This document shows positions 1-6,371 of a DNA stretch of 7,193 bases, in pieces. The number at the start of each line of letters is the position of its first letter. Within the stretch, counting starts at the first letter, position 1. Position numbers and translations under genes: made by a program. Origin of the DNA: Planctomycetota bacterium (lineage in GTDB: Bacteria > Planctomycetota > UBA8108 > UBA1146 > JAJFFE01); assembly GCA_020425835.1 (NCBI GenBank), contig JAGQRC010000170.1, forward strand, positions 1 through 7,193, in the 5' to 3' direction. The notes beneath the pieces are model-generated. The model was given only the letters and a program-made list of their open reading frames with translations, searched no databases and was not told the origin of the DNA.

Positions 1-960
1 TACGGCATTGCAGCGAGTGCCCGGAATCCGGAAGCGATTCACCGCCTCCGCGAGATGAAGGACCGCCCTCACGACAAGCCATTCTCGTTGCACGTGGCCG
101 ACGTCGAGGACGTCGCCATGGTCGTCGACACCATCTCGCCACTCGCTCAGTCGCTCATCGACCTCTACTGGCCGGGTCCCTTGACCATCATCTTTCCGGG
201 AAGTGCCGGAAGTGGGATCGGCGTTCGCCTCCCGAAGCATGACGTGGCTCGTGAGCTGATCCGGCTCAGCGGCGGCCCCGTGGTCGCGCCGAGCGCCAAC
301 TTGTCGGGAGCACCGCCGGCCGAGACGGGCGACGAAGTCCTCGCGGTCTTCGACGGCAAGATCGACATGCTCATCGACTCGGGTCGTGCCGCCATCCGCC
401 AGGCTTCCACCGTGATCCGTCTCGCCGGCGAGGATGACTTCGAGATCCTGCGCGAAGGGATCATCACCGAAGCGATGATCTCACGGGCGCTCCGCGGGAA
501 GCAGATCGTCTTCGTGTGCACGGGCAACTCGTGTCGGAGCCCGATGGCCGAAGCGTTGTGCAAGCTCGCGCTGGCCGAACGCCTGGGCGTCAGCGTCGCC
601 GAGCTCCCCGATCGCGGATACCGCATCACGTCCGCAGGAGTCCAGGCGTTCAGCGGAGGAAAGGCGAGCCGCCACGCGGTCGACCTGATGGCCGAGCGCG
701 GGGTCGATCTGACCGAACATCGTACGCGGTCTCTGACCCGCACCATGGCGCAGAACGCCGATCTGCTCATCGCGCTGAGCCCGAGCCACCGTTGGCAGAT
801 CGTGCAATGGGACCCACAACTCGAGGATCGGGTGGAAGTGATCTCCGACCCGGGCATCAGCGATCCAATCGGCGGCGATCTCGACGTCTATCGCGAGTGT
901 GCGCTCGAGATGGAGCGGGCGATCATCGACCGATGGGTCGATCGCATTCTCCAGTGTTGA
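1..960 (+). CDS. TsaC/Sua5 threonylcarbamoyl-AMP synthase fused to LMW protein phosphatase (5'-partial)
   Basis: Frame 1 is open from base 1, so the gene begins outside the window; about 50 N-terminal residues, including the usual PTETVYG start of the domain, are missing. The first part (window residues 1-155) is a YrdC/TsaC domain: YGIAASARNPEAI, KDRPHDKPF, WPGPLT, the APSANLSG signature, ASTVIRL and ILREG. This family makes threonylcarbamoyl-AMP from threonine, bicarbonate and ATP for the tRNA t6A37 modification. After a linker of about 12 residues, residues 168-319 form a low-molecular-weight phosphatase: IVFVCTGNSCRSPMAEAL holds the CX5R(S) loop, with nucleophile Cys at bases 517-519 and Arg at 535-537, followed by ITSAGV and the general-acid DPIGGDLDVYR motif. 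No stop or convincing internal start separates the domains; ATG 475 lacks a well-placed ribosome site. The loop resembles B. subtilis YwlE (protein-arginine phosphatase), with Ser for its Thr11. Substrate is therefore uncertain: phospho-arginine, phospho-tyrosine or arsenate. Probably co-transcribed with rpiB. Confidence 0.93.
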   Translation, partial: YGIAASARNPEAIHRLREMKDRPHDKPFSLHVADVEDVAMVVDTISPLAQSLIDLYWPGPLTIIFPGSAGSGIGVRLPKHDVARELIRLSGGPVVAPSANLSGAPPAETGDEVLAVFDGKIDMLIDSGRAAIRQASTVIRLAGEDDFEILREGIITEAMISRALRGKQIVFVCTGNSCRSPMAEALCKLALAERLGVSVAELPDRGYRITSAGVQAFSGGKASRHAVDLMAERGVDLTEHRTRSLTRTMAQNADLLIALSPSHRWQIVQWDPQLEDRVEVISDPGISDPIGGDLDVYRECALEMERAIIDRWVDRILQC

Positions 961-976
961 ACCCTGGGAGGCAGCG

Positions 977-1426
977 ATGAAGGTCTTGATCGCCAGCGAC
1001 CATGCGGGTCTCGAGGGCAAACGCCGAGCGGTCGCCATCGCCGACGAGCTCGGATTCGAGGTCGAGGACCTCGGTCCATCCGACGAGTCCTCCGTCGACT
1101 ACCCCGATTTCGCCCATCGGGTCGCGGCCGCTGTCGAACGAGGCGAAGCGCGCTTCGGCGTGCTGGTTTGCGGCACCGGGCTCGGCATGTCCATGGCGGC
1201 GAATCGACACCCGGGTGTGCGGGCCGCGGTCATCACTGATGAGCTGACGGCCGAGATGGCCCGGGCCCACAACGACGCGAACATCGCCTGCTTCGGCGAA
1301 CGTGTTCTCGGCGCGGACCGAATCGGCGAGCTGCTGCGGACCTTTCTGACCCGGCAATTCGATGATGGGCGTCACCTTCGGCGGGTCGAGAAGATCGAGT
1401 GCCCTCGAGGTCTCCAGGGCTCGTGA
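977..1426 (+). CDS. rpiB: Ribose-5-phosphate isomerase B
   Basis: A cytosolic enzyme that interconverts ribose 5-phosphate and ribulose 5-phosphate in the pentose phosphate pathway. The 149-residue product matches the family length. Visible family residues are SDHAG near the N-terminus (Asp8, His9), VDYPDFA (40-46), the VCGTGLGMSMAAN phosphate/active-site loop with catalytic Cys65 and Thr67, AHNDANIACFGERV with His98, Asn99 and Asp100, and the C-terminal GRHLRRV segment. The chosen ATG is preceded by GGGAGG at 966-971 with 5 bases between, and it gives the canonical MKVLIASDHAG start; longer versions in this frame lack a ribosome site and would run into the upstream gene. It begins 16 bases after the TsaC-phosphatase stop, so the two are probably one operon. 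The single-subunit form and intact Cys loop argue for RpiB over LacA/LacB. Confidence 0.96.
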   Translation: MKVLIASDHAGLEGKRRAVAIADELGFEVEDLGPSDESSVDYPDFAHRVAAAVERGEARFGVLVCGTGLGMSMAANRHPGVRAAVITDELTAEMARAHNDANIACFGERVLGADRIGELLRTFLTRQFDDGRHLRRVEKIECPRGLQGS

Positions 1427-1450
1427 TCTCGGTCGGCTGAACGTGGTGCC

Positions 1451-1470
1451 GGCGCCCGAGTGAGGGCGCC
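1451..1470 (+). terminator. Short GC hairpin downstream of rpiB, possible terminator
   Basis: GGCGCCC (1451-1457) and GGGCGCC (1464-1470) form a perfect 7-base stem around a 6-base loop, 24 bases after the rpiB stop. It is followed by CCCC rather than a T-run, so on its own it is a weak case for intrinsic termination; it may only assist the longer hairpin that follows. Confidence 0.35.
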
Positions 1471-1494
1471 CCCTTCGAGTGAACATCGCCTCCG

Positions 1495-1559
1495 AAACGG
1501 ACGAGGGCCACCGCGACGCCGGACCAACAGGTCCCGGCCGCGGCGGCCCTCGCTCGTTT
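1495..1559. terminator. Long bidirectional terminator-like hairpin between convergent genes
   Basis: An imperfect inverted repeat folds almost the whole stretch. AAACG (1495-1499) pairs with CGTTT (1555-1559); CGAGGGCC (1502-1509) pairs with GGCCCTCG (1545-1552); CCGCG (1511-1515) pairs with CGCGG (1539-1543); and the tip is GGACC-AACA-GGTCC (1521-1534). Small mismatches and bulges lie between these blocks. Because the base is AAA on one side and TTT on the other, the transcript of either strand ends its stem in U residues. It lies 68 bases after the rpiB stop and 17 bases after the stop of the opposing PpiD-like gene, the expected place for a shared terminator. Confidence 0.75.
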
Positions 1560-1576
1560 GCGGACGGGAGGTCGCT

Positions 1577-3361
1577 CTACTCGGTCGCGTCGTCGGTCTT
1601 CACTGCGTCGGCCTGCGGCCGGGCCCGCGCACGAAGCTCGTCGGCGTAGGCCTTCGCCAGCTCCTGTCGCTTCGCGGCCAGCAACTGCTTCTCGATCTGG
1701 TCCCGGCGAGAGGCGTAGTCCTTGGAGGTCGGATCCTGGCGATCCACGTAGCGAACGAGGTAGGCCTCGGTCTTCGTCGGCGCGGTCACCGGAGCGGACA
1801 GTGTCCCTTTCTCGGTGATCTGGAATCCCTGGTAGAGGATGCTGCTCGCCCCGGGAATCATTTGTCCCTGGTCGTCCTTCAGCTGCGCCGCCTGGCGGCG
1901 GCTGACCGGTCCGACGTGCAGCACGTCGTAGTCGTTGGCCTCGGCCTTGGACTCGAGCGTCGCGGTCCCCGCCTCGATCTCGGACTTCCACTCCTCGAGC
2001 ATCTGGACGGCCAGAGCGACCTTCTTGTCCTTGCGGGCGTCGTTGAGCAGCTCGATGCCGACATCCTCGAACTTCGCGTCCTCCGCGGGGAGTTTGGACT
2101 TCACGGCGTAGACGAACACACCGTCCGGCACCACGACCGGTGCGTCACACAGTTGCCCTTCCTCGAGTTGTCCGAATCGGGCGAGAAGAGACTGGAACTC
2201 GGGGTCGTTCCGCACACGCTCGTCGGCGAGGGACTCCTTGAAACGCTCGATCGGGCCGACATCGAAGATCTCGACGGGCTCGGAGGCGGGGACGGTGCTC
2301 CAGTCGAAGGTGGAGAGGTCCATGCTCTCCTTCTGGACCTTCGCCGCCGCCAAGTACTCCTCCATTTGCTTCTTGAGCTTCTCCTCGCGGACGTCGCGCG
2401 TCAGCTCCTCGCGGCGCTCATCGATGGTGAAGTAGGTGTGCGGCTCCTGATCGGGGTTCGCGGAGCGCGTCTTGATGTAGAGCGCGTCCTTGTCTTCGTC
2501 CCAACGCTTCTTGAGCTCCTCCTCGGTCACCGGAACGCTGTCGTAGGAGCGTTTCGCGACCTCGAGAACGACGCGGTCCCGGACCCGGTAACGGACCTTG
2601 TATTTCTCGAACGCAGCTCGCTTGTCATCCTCCGTCAGGAGCTCCGCGGCTGCCTGGGCAAAACTCTCGGTCGAGACCCGAACGATGTCGAAGGTCCGCT
2701 CCTCGTTCTCCTCGCAGAACTTCTTCCAGATCTCGCTCTCGGAAACGACCGCCGCCTGCACGGGAATGGACTGGAGCTTCTGAACCGTCAGGAAGTCGCG
2801 AATCTGTCGCTCGAACACCTTGGGGGATGAGTTGCAGAACTTCGGGTCGGTCAGCGCGGCGACGTAGGCGGAGTTCGTGACCTGCACGCTCTCGATCGCG
2901 TTGTCGATGATCTGCCTCGACTCGGGCTTCGACGGATCGATCACCGTGCCGCTCTTCATGAGCTGATGGTGCGCGATGAGCCCCTTGGCAATGTCACGAA
3001 TCGTGTCCGCAACCTCCTCGTCGCTGGCTCGAATGCCGAGTCGCTCCGCCTCCTTCAGCCACATCAGGAAGTCGAACGTGTCCTCGACGCGGACCCGCAG
3101 GTACTGCTCGGCAGCAGGGCGCAGGGCGAGCTCTCCGAATTGGCTCGCCATCTGGATGCGGTGGAGCTCGAAGAGCTGTCGTTGCGCCTGACCGAGTTCG
3201 CTCTTCGTCACCGGTTCGTCGTAGATCCGCGTGACGACCGGGTCATCGGTTCCGATCACGGCGGTGATGAGTCCGGTGAAGGCGAAGGTCGGGGCGATGA
3301 TCGCGAGCATCACCACCATGATGACCTTCTCGTTGCGCTTGAAGAAGTCTGCCGCTGACAT
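1577..3361 (-). CDS. Membrane-anchored SurA/PpiD-like periplasmic chaperone-type protein, parvulin core not recognisable
   Basis: A 594-residue protein close in length to E. coli PpiD (about 620). Residues 1-10 are short and basic (FFKRNEK), then a single hydrophobic segment at about 13-36 anchors the protein in the inner membrane with the remainder predicted outside the cytoplasm. Residues about 41-225 look like a SurA_N/PpiD N-terminal chaperone domain: VTRIYDEPVTKSELGQAQR, then FLMWLKEAERLGIRASDEEV, then LTVQKLQSIPVQAAVVSESEI. Residues 240-345 are charged and probably helical or coiled. The usual parvulin landmarks (N-terminal His strand, GGDLG) are not visible. Instead, two segments (about 368-466 and 483-580) each resemble the end of a parvulin domain plus PpiD C-terminal helices. 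The family helps fold proteins emerging from the Sec translocon; prolyl isomerase activity is doubtful here. Its ATG lacks a strong Shine-Dalgarno sequence. A promoter lies about 75-100 bases upstream. Confidence 0.8.
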   Translation of the reverse strand: MSAADFFKRNEKVIMVVMLAIIAPTFAFTGLITAVIGTDDPVVTRIYDEPVTKSELGQAQRQLFELHRIQMASQFGELALRPAAEQYLRVRVEDTFDFLMWLKEAERLGIRASDEEVADTIRDIAKGLIAHHQLMKSGTVIDPSKPESRQIIDNAIESVQVTNSAYVAALTDPKFCNSSPKVFERQIRDFLTVQKLQSIPVQAAVVSESEIWKKFCEENEERTFDIVRVSTESFAQAAAELLTEDDKRAAFEKYKVRYRVRDRVVLEVAKRSYDSVPVTEEELKKRWDEDKDALYIKTRSANPDQEPHTYFTIDERREELTRDVREEKLKKQMEEYLAAAKVQKESMDLSTFDWSTVPASEPVEIFDVGPIERFKESLADERVRNDPEFQSLLARFGQLEEGQLCDAPVVVPDGVFVYAVKSKLPAEDAKFEDVGIELLNDARKDKKVALAVQMLEEWKSEIEAGTATLESKAEANDYDVLHVGPVSRRQAAQLKDDQGQMIPGASSILYQGFQITEKGTLSAPVTAPTKTEAYLVRYVDRQDPTSKDYASRRDQIEKQLLAAKRQELAKAYADELRARARPQADAVKTDDATE

Positions 3362-3398
3362 GGCGTTCCGAATCTCGTCGGAGGGTCTTCAGGTCGAA

Positions 3399-3424
3399 CC
3401 CGGCGGCCCTCGGCCGCGACCGGG
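3399..3424 (-). other. Possible 5'-end stem-loop in the PpiD-like gene leader
   Basis: CCCGG (3399-3403) can pair with CCGGG (3420-3424), and inside it CGGCC (3404-3408) with GGCCG (3412-3416), leaving a 3-base bulge and a CTC loop. If transcription starts near 3428 this stem would sit at the very 5' end of the mRNA. The region is GC-rich, so chance pairing is a real possibility. Confidence 0.3.
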
Positions 3425-3434
3425 AAAACTCGGG

Positions 3435-3463
3435 ATTCTAGGGAGGGCGCCCTCGATCTTCAA
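3435..3463 (-). promoter_or_regulatory. Sigma70-like promoter for the PpiD-like gene, with a palindrome in its spacer
   Basis: Read on the minus strand, TTGAAG (3463-3458) is a 4/6 match to the -35 consensus and TAGAAT (3440-3435) a 5/6 match to the -10, separated by exactly 17 bases. Transcription would begin near 3428, giving a leader of about 67 bases before the ATG at 3361. The spacer contains the perfect 12-base palindrome GAGGGCGCCCTC (3443-3454), which could be an operator or could be chance in GC-rich DNA. The gap of 215 bases between the RNase HI stop and this gene contains no other gene that I can support and no clear terminator for RNase HI. Confidence 0.6.
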
Positions 3464-3576
3464 CTGAACGCTGAGGCCGGAGAGGCCCCGAAGCCCGTTG
3501 AAAGACTCATTCCGGCCGAGAGCCCGAGCTCCTACGCCCAGCACGCCCGGCGAAACTCGACGTATCCACCAGGCGG

Positions 3577-4020
3577 TCAGCGAGCCAGCGGACCCGAGCG
3601 CCGGTCGATCGCCTCGTTCGCCAGCTCATCACAGCGTTCGTTCTCCGGGTGACCCGCGTGACCCCGGACCCACTCCCAACTCACGCTGCGGCGCTGCGCC
3701 TCGAGATGGAGGGCCTGCCAGAGTTCCTTGTTCAACACCGGCTTCTTGTCGGCCTTGCGCCAGTCCCGTCGGATCCAGCCGTGAATCCAGCTGGTGATCC
3801 CGTCGACCACGTATCGCGAGTCGGTCACCAGCCGCACTTCGGCTCCGGCGGGGATCGCCCTCAGCGCCTCGATCGCCGCGGTCAGCTCCATCTGGTTGTT
3901 CGTCGTCTGCGCCGAGTAGCCGGATAGCTCTCGCTCCCCCGCGTCGTCACGAATCACGACGCCCCATCCACCCTCGCCCGGATTGCCACGGCACGCGCCG
4001 TCACTGAACGCTTCGATCAC
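3577..4020 (-). CDS. rnhA: Ribonuclease HI
   Basis: A cytosolic endonuclease that cuts the RNA strand of RNA-DNA hybrids, removing R-loops and primers. The 147-residue product is slightly shorter than the 155 of E. coli RNase HI, mainly at both ends. All catalytic residues are present: Asp7 in SDGACRGNPG, Glu45 in TNNQMELTAAIEAL, Asp67 in VTDSRYVV, His121 in VRGHAGHPENERCDELA, and Asp131. The basic region WIHGWIRRDWRKADKKPVLNKELW corresponds to the handle of the E. coli enzyme, which helps bind the hybrid and is lacking in retroviral-type minimal RNases H. The start is GTG at 4020, overlapping the RNase R stop as GTGA, with an AAGGGGGG ribosome site 9 bases upstream lying inside the RNase R tail codons. 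Translation is therefore probably coupled to RNase R. Confidence 0.96.
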   Translation of the reverse strand: MIEAFSDGACRGNPGEGGWGVVIRDDAGERELSGYSAQTTNNQMELTAAIEALRAIPAGAEVRLVTDSRYVVDGITSWIHGWIRRDWRKADKKPVLNKELWQALHLEAQRRSVSWEWVRGHAGHPENERCDELANEAIDRRSGPLAR

Positions 4021-6269
4021 CGTCGTCGTCCCCCCTTCGAGCTCGCTCGTCCAGAACCCCTCCGGGCTCCTCCACCCCCCTTCGCCTGCCTCGGCGTCTT
4101 CCTGGCCGATCGACTCGTCGGAGCGTCGGAAGGGCCCTCCTCGGCTGGAAGCCAGCGCAGGTCGACCTGGCGGCTGACGGGATCGGCCCTCAGTAGCTCG
4201 ACCCGCACCCGATCACCCAGCCGGAACCGAGCCCCGGTTCGGCGACCGTGGAGCGAGCGACGTCGCTCGTCGTACTCGAAGTAGTCCTCACCCAGGTTGC
4301 GAACGTGCACCATTCCCTCGGCGAGACTCCCCTCGAGCCGCACGAAGAACCCGAACTCCAAGACCGCCGAGATGATCCCGTCGAATCGCTCTCCGATCCG
4401 TCGCCTCAACCAGGAGATGACTCGCAGCTTCGACATCTCACGCTCGGCGTCCTCCGCTGCGCGCTCCCGCTCGGAGCAGTGGGCGGCGACCTCCTCGAGC
4501 GCGTCGGACTGCTCGCGCCACGCCTTCGGCATCTTCACGCCGAACAGTGCTGCGTCCAGGGCCCGGTGCACTTGGAGGTCGGGATAGCGGCGGATCGGCG
4601 ACGTGAAGTGACAGTAGTCCTCTTTCGCCAGAGCGAAGTGCAGGGCTCGCTCGGGCGAGTACGACGCCTGGGTCAGAGTCCTCAGAAGCGCGAAGTTGAT
4701 GATCGGGGCGGACGGCTGACCGTGGAGGGAGTCGACCAAGCGCTGGAAGTCGTCCGGACCGCGCAGTCGAGCCGACGGAACCACGGTCTGGCAGAATCGG
4801 ATGAACTCCTCGATGTCCTCCTCGGAGGGAGCGGGGTGCACACGACGGAGGATCGCGATTCCGCGCTCGGTTGCCACACGCGCCACGGCCTGATTCGCGG
4901 CGAGCATGCACTCCTCGATCAGCTGGTGGGACTCATCACTCTTCTCGACCACGACGTCGATGACCTCGCCATCGCCATCGAGCTGAACGTGCTGGGCATC
5001 GAGCTCGAGAGCGAGAGCGCCATCCCGCAGTCGACTCGACCGCAGGACTCCGCGAAGTTCCTCGAGGGTACGGACCTGTTCGACGATCTCGGGCGTCTCC
5101 CCCCCCTTCTCGTTCGCGATGATCGCCTGTGCGGCGGCGTAGGTGAGCCGACGTCGGCTACGAATCACGCTGCGTTCGATCTCGACGCCGTCGATCTCAC
5201 CCTCGGGTGTCACATTCATCCAAACGCCGCGCGCGAGCCGGTCCTCGTCCGGGCGCAATGAACAGAGGTCGTTGGACAGGCGCTCCGGGAGCATCGGGAA
5301 GACGCGCCCCGGAAGGTAGACCGAGGTGGCACGACGGTAGGCTTCCCGGTCGATGGCGGACCCGGAGGCGACGTATGCGGCCACGTCGGCGATGAAGACG
5401 CCGAGTCGATAGCCCGAGCGGGTCCGCGTCACGGTGACCGCGTCGTCGAAATCGCGGGCGTCATCGGGGTCGATCGTCAGGAGGCAGAGGTCCCTGCGGT
5501 CCACACGGCCCCGACGCAGCGACGGAGTGAGATCGCCGGGCAACGCGCTCGCCTCGCGCTCGACCTCGGCAGGGAAGTCGTCCGGCAGCCCATACTCCGC
5601 GCAGATGATCCGCAGATCGTCCTCGTAGGTCTGCTCGTCGCCGAGGACGACGATCACCTCTCCCGACGGCAGACCCTCGACCGGAGGTTCGTCGATCAGC
5701 CTCACCAACACTCGATCCCCGTCCCGCGCGTTCTGGCTCGCATCGGCCGAGACGCTGATCTCGCGCGTGCTGTCGTGCTCGAGGGGCTCCACCACTCCGG
5801 CGTCGCCGGTGCGGTAGTAGTGCCCGACCACCAATCGAGCGCTGCGCTGGAGCACTTGGAGCACTCGGCCCTCGCGCAGTCGAGGGGCGCCTCCCCGAAG
5901 TCGACCCTTCCCCTTGGGCTTCAGCGCTCGAACCAGGACGAGGTCGTGGTCGTGCGCGTCCTTCAGGTCGTCTCGGTCGACGAAGACGTCGCCGCGCCCA
6001 TCGTCGCGGACGGGCTGAACGAACCCGAACCCCTTCCGGTTGATGGACAGGCGCCCGACGATCCACCCCTCCCGCCCCGGCGCGAACCAGCCGCGCCCGT
6101 CGACATGGATGGCGATCCCGTCCAGTTCGAGTCGAGCGAGCAGCTCGAGGAGGGTCTCGTGCTCGGCGGACGAAAGGCCGAGCATCTCGCGAAGCTCGGC
6201 GGCGGTGACGGCGCGGTAGTCTTCTCCCTCGAAGTAGGCCGCGACTCGATCTCTCAGTGTGTCGCTAAT
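4017..6269 (-). CDS. rnr: Ribonuclease R, 3'-5' exoribonuclease, probable ATT start
   Basis: A cytosolic processive exonuclease of the RNase II/RNB family that degrades structured RNA. Numbered from the ATT at 6269 (750 residues), the domains are: N-terminal winged helix about 4-55 (TLRDRVAAYFEGEDYRAVTA, then ELREMLGLS); first cold-shock domain about 69-114 (VGRLSINRKGFGFVQP); second about 130-208; RNB catalytic domain about 255-580 with TIDPDDARDFDDAV giving Asp267, Asp273, Asp275 and Asp276 and the family signature HFTSPIRRYPDL at 554-565; S1 RNA-binding domain about 625-706; and a Lys/Arg/Gly-rich tail, 707-750, as in E. coli RNase R. The first ATG is at 6185 and would give 722 residues but begin in the middle of the winged helix. 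Upstream codons stay open to a TGA at 6275-6273, and the ATT has AAAGGTGA correctly spaced. A CTG at 6257 is a poorer choice. Function is certain; the start is inferred. Confidence 0.95.
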   Translation of the reverse strand: MSDTLRDRVAAYFEGEDYRAVTAAELREMLGLSSAEHETLLELLARLELDGIAIHVDGRGWFAPGREGWIVGRLSINRKGFGFVQPVRDDGRGDVFVDRDDLKDAHDHDLVLVRALKPKGKGRLRGGAPRLREGRVLQVLQRSARLVVGHYYRTGDAGVVEPLEHDSTREISVSADASQNARDGDRVLVRLIDEPPVEGLPSGEVIVVLGDEQTYEDDLRIICAEYGLPDDFPAEVEREASALPGDLTPSLRRGRVDRRDLCLLTIDPDDARDFDDAVTVTRTRSGYRLGVFIADVAAYVASGSAIDREAYRRATSVYLPGRVFPMLPERLSNDLCSLRPDEDRLARGVWMNVTPEGEIDGVEIERSVIRSRRRLTYAAAQAIIANEKGGETPEIVEQVRTLEELRGVLRSSRLRDGALALELDAQHVQLDGDGEVIDVVVEKSDESHQLIEECMLAANQAVARVATERGIAILRRVHPAPSEEDIEEFIRFCQTVVPSARLRGPDDFQRLVDSLHGQPSAPIINFALLRTLTQASYSPERALHFALAKEDYCHFTSPIRRYPDLQVHRALDAALFGVKMPKAWREQSDALEEVAAHCSERERAAEDAEREMSKLRVISWLRRRIGERFDGIISAVLEFGFFVRLEGSLAEGMVHVRNLGEDYFEYDERRRSLHGRRTGARFRLGDRVRVELLRADPVSRQVDLRWLPAEEGPSDAPTSRSARKTPRQAKGGGGARRGSGRASSKGGRRR

Positions 6270-6273
6270 GTGT

Positions 6274-6280
6274 CACCTTT
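6274..6280 (-). promoter_or_regulatory. Ribosome binding site supporting the ATT start of rnr
   Basis: The minus strand reads AAAGGTG here, continuing into A, so AGGTGA matches six bases of the 16S anti-Shine-Dalgarno complement. The AGG core ends 6 bases before the ATT at 6269, which is ideal spacing, but 18 bases before the CTG at 6257, which is too far, and nowhere near the ATG at 6185. GTG of this site can also pair with CAC in an adjacent CACC-GGAAA-GGTG hairpin (6274-6286). Confidence 0.55.
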
Positions 6281-6291
6281 CCGGTGTCACG

Positions 6292-6334
6292 CGTTCGGGC
6301 CCAGGAGCGAAGATCTCGCACCTGGGCCCGGACG
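6292..6334. terminator. Strong hairpin between pilC/gspF-like gene and rnr
   Basis: CGGGCCCAGG (6296-6305) pairs perfectly with CCTGGGCCCG (6321-6330); the stem extends outward through 6292-6295 with 6331-6334 using one G-U pair, and inward through GCGA (6307-6310) with TCGC (6316-6319). On the plus strand it is followed two bases later by TTTT (6337-6340), a textbook intrinsic terminator, yet both flanking genes lie on the minus strand, where the stem is not followed by U residues. It may end pilC transcription without a U-tail, block antisense transcription entering pilC, or both. Confidence 0.5.
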
Positions 6335-6371
6335 AGTTTTCTGCGGTCGGCTCGGAGGCTGCCGTCGCCGA

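Noticed and set aside
475..960. LMW phosphatase as a separate gene starting at ATG 475
   Set aside because: The frame is continuous with the TsaC domain, and the nearest purine-rich stretch (GAAGGG near 454-459) is too far from this ATG. A fusion is simpler, although an internal start cannot be excluded.
1460..2830. Plus-strand open frame of 456 codons opposite the PpiD-like gene
   Set aside because: Low-complexity Leu/Arg/Gly/Val composition, no family motif, no ribosome site, and it starts in the terminator region. The opposite strand encodes a sensible membrane-anchored protein.
3362..3576. Small gene or riboswitch in the gap between RNase HI and the PpiD-like gene
   Set aside because: No frame with a ribosome site and plausible product, and no recognisable riboswitch core. 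Only the promoter and a short stem could be supported.
4248..5261. Plus-strand open frame of 337 codons inside rnr
   Set aside because: It lies opposite the RNB catalytic domain, whose motifs are intact; no independent support.
6255..6257. CTG as the start of RNase R
   Set aside because: It would keep most of the first helix but lies 18 bases from the AGG of the ribosome site; the ATT is spaced much better.
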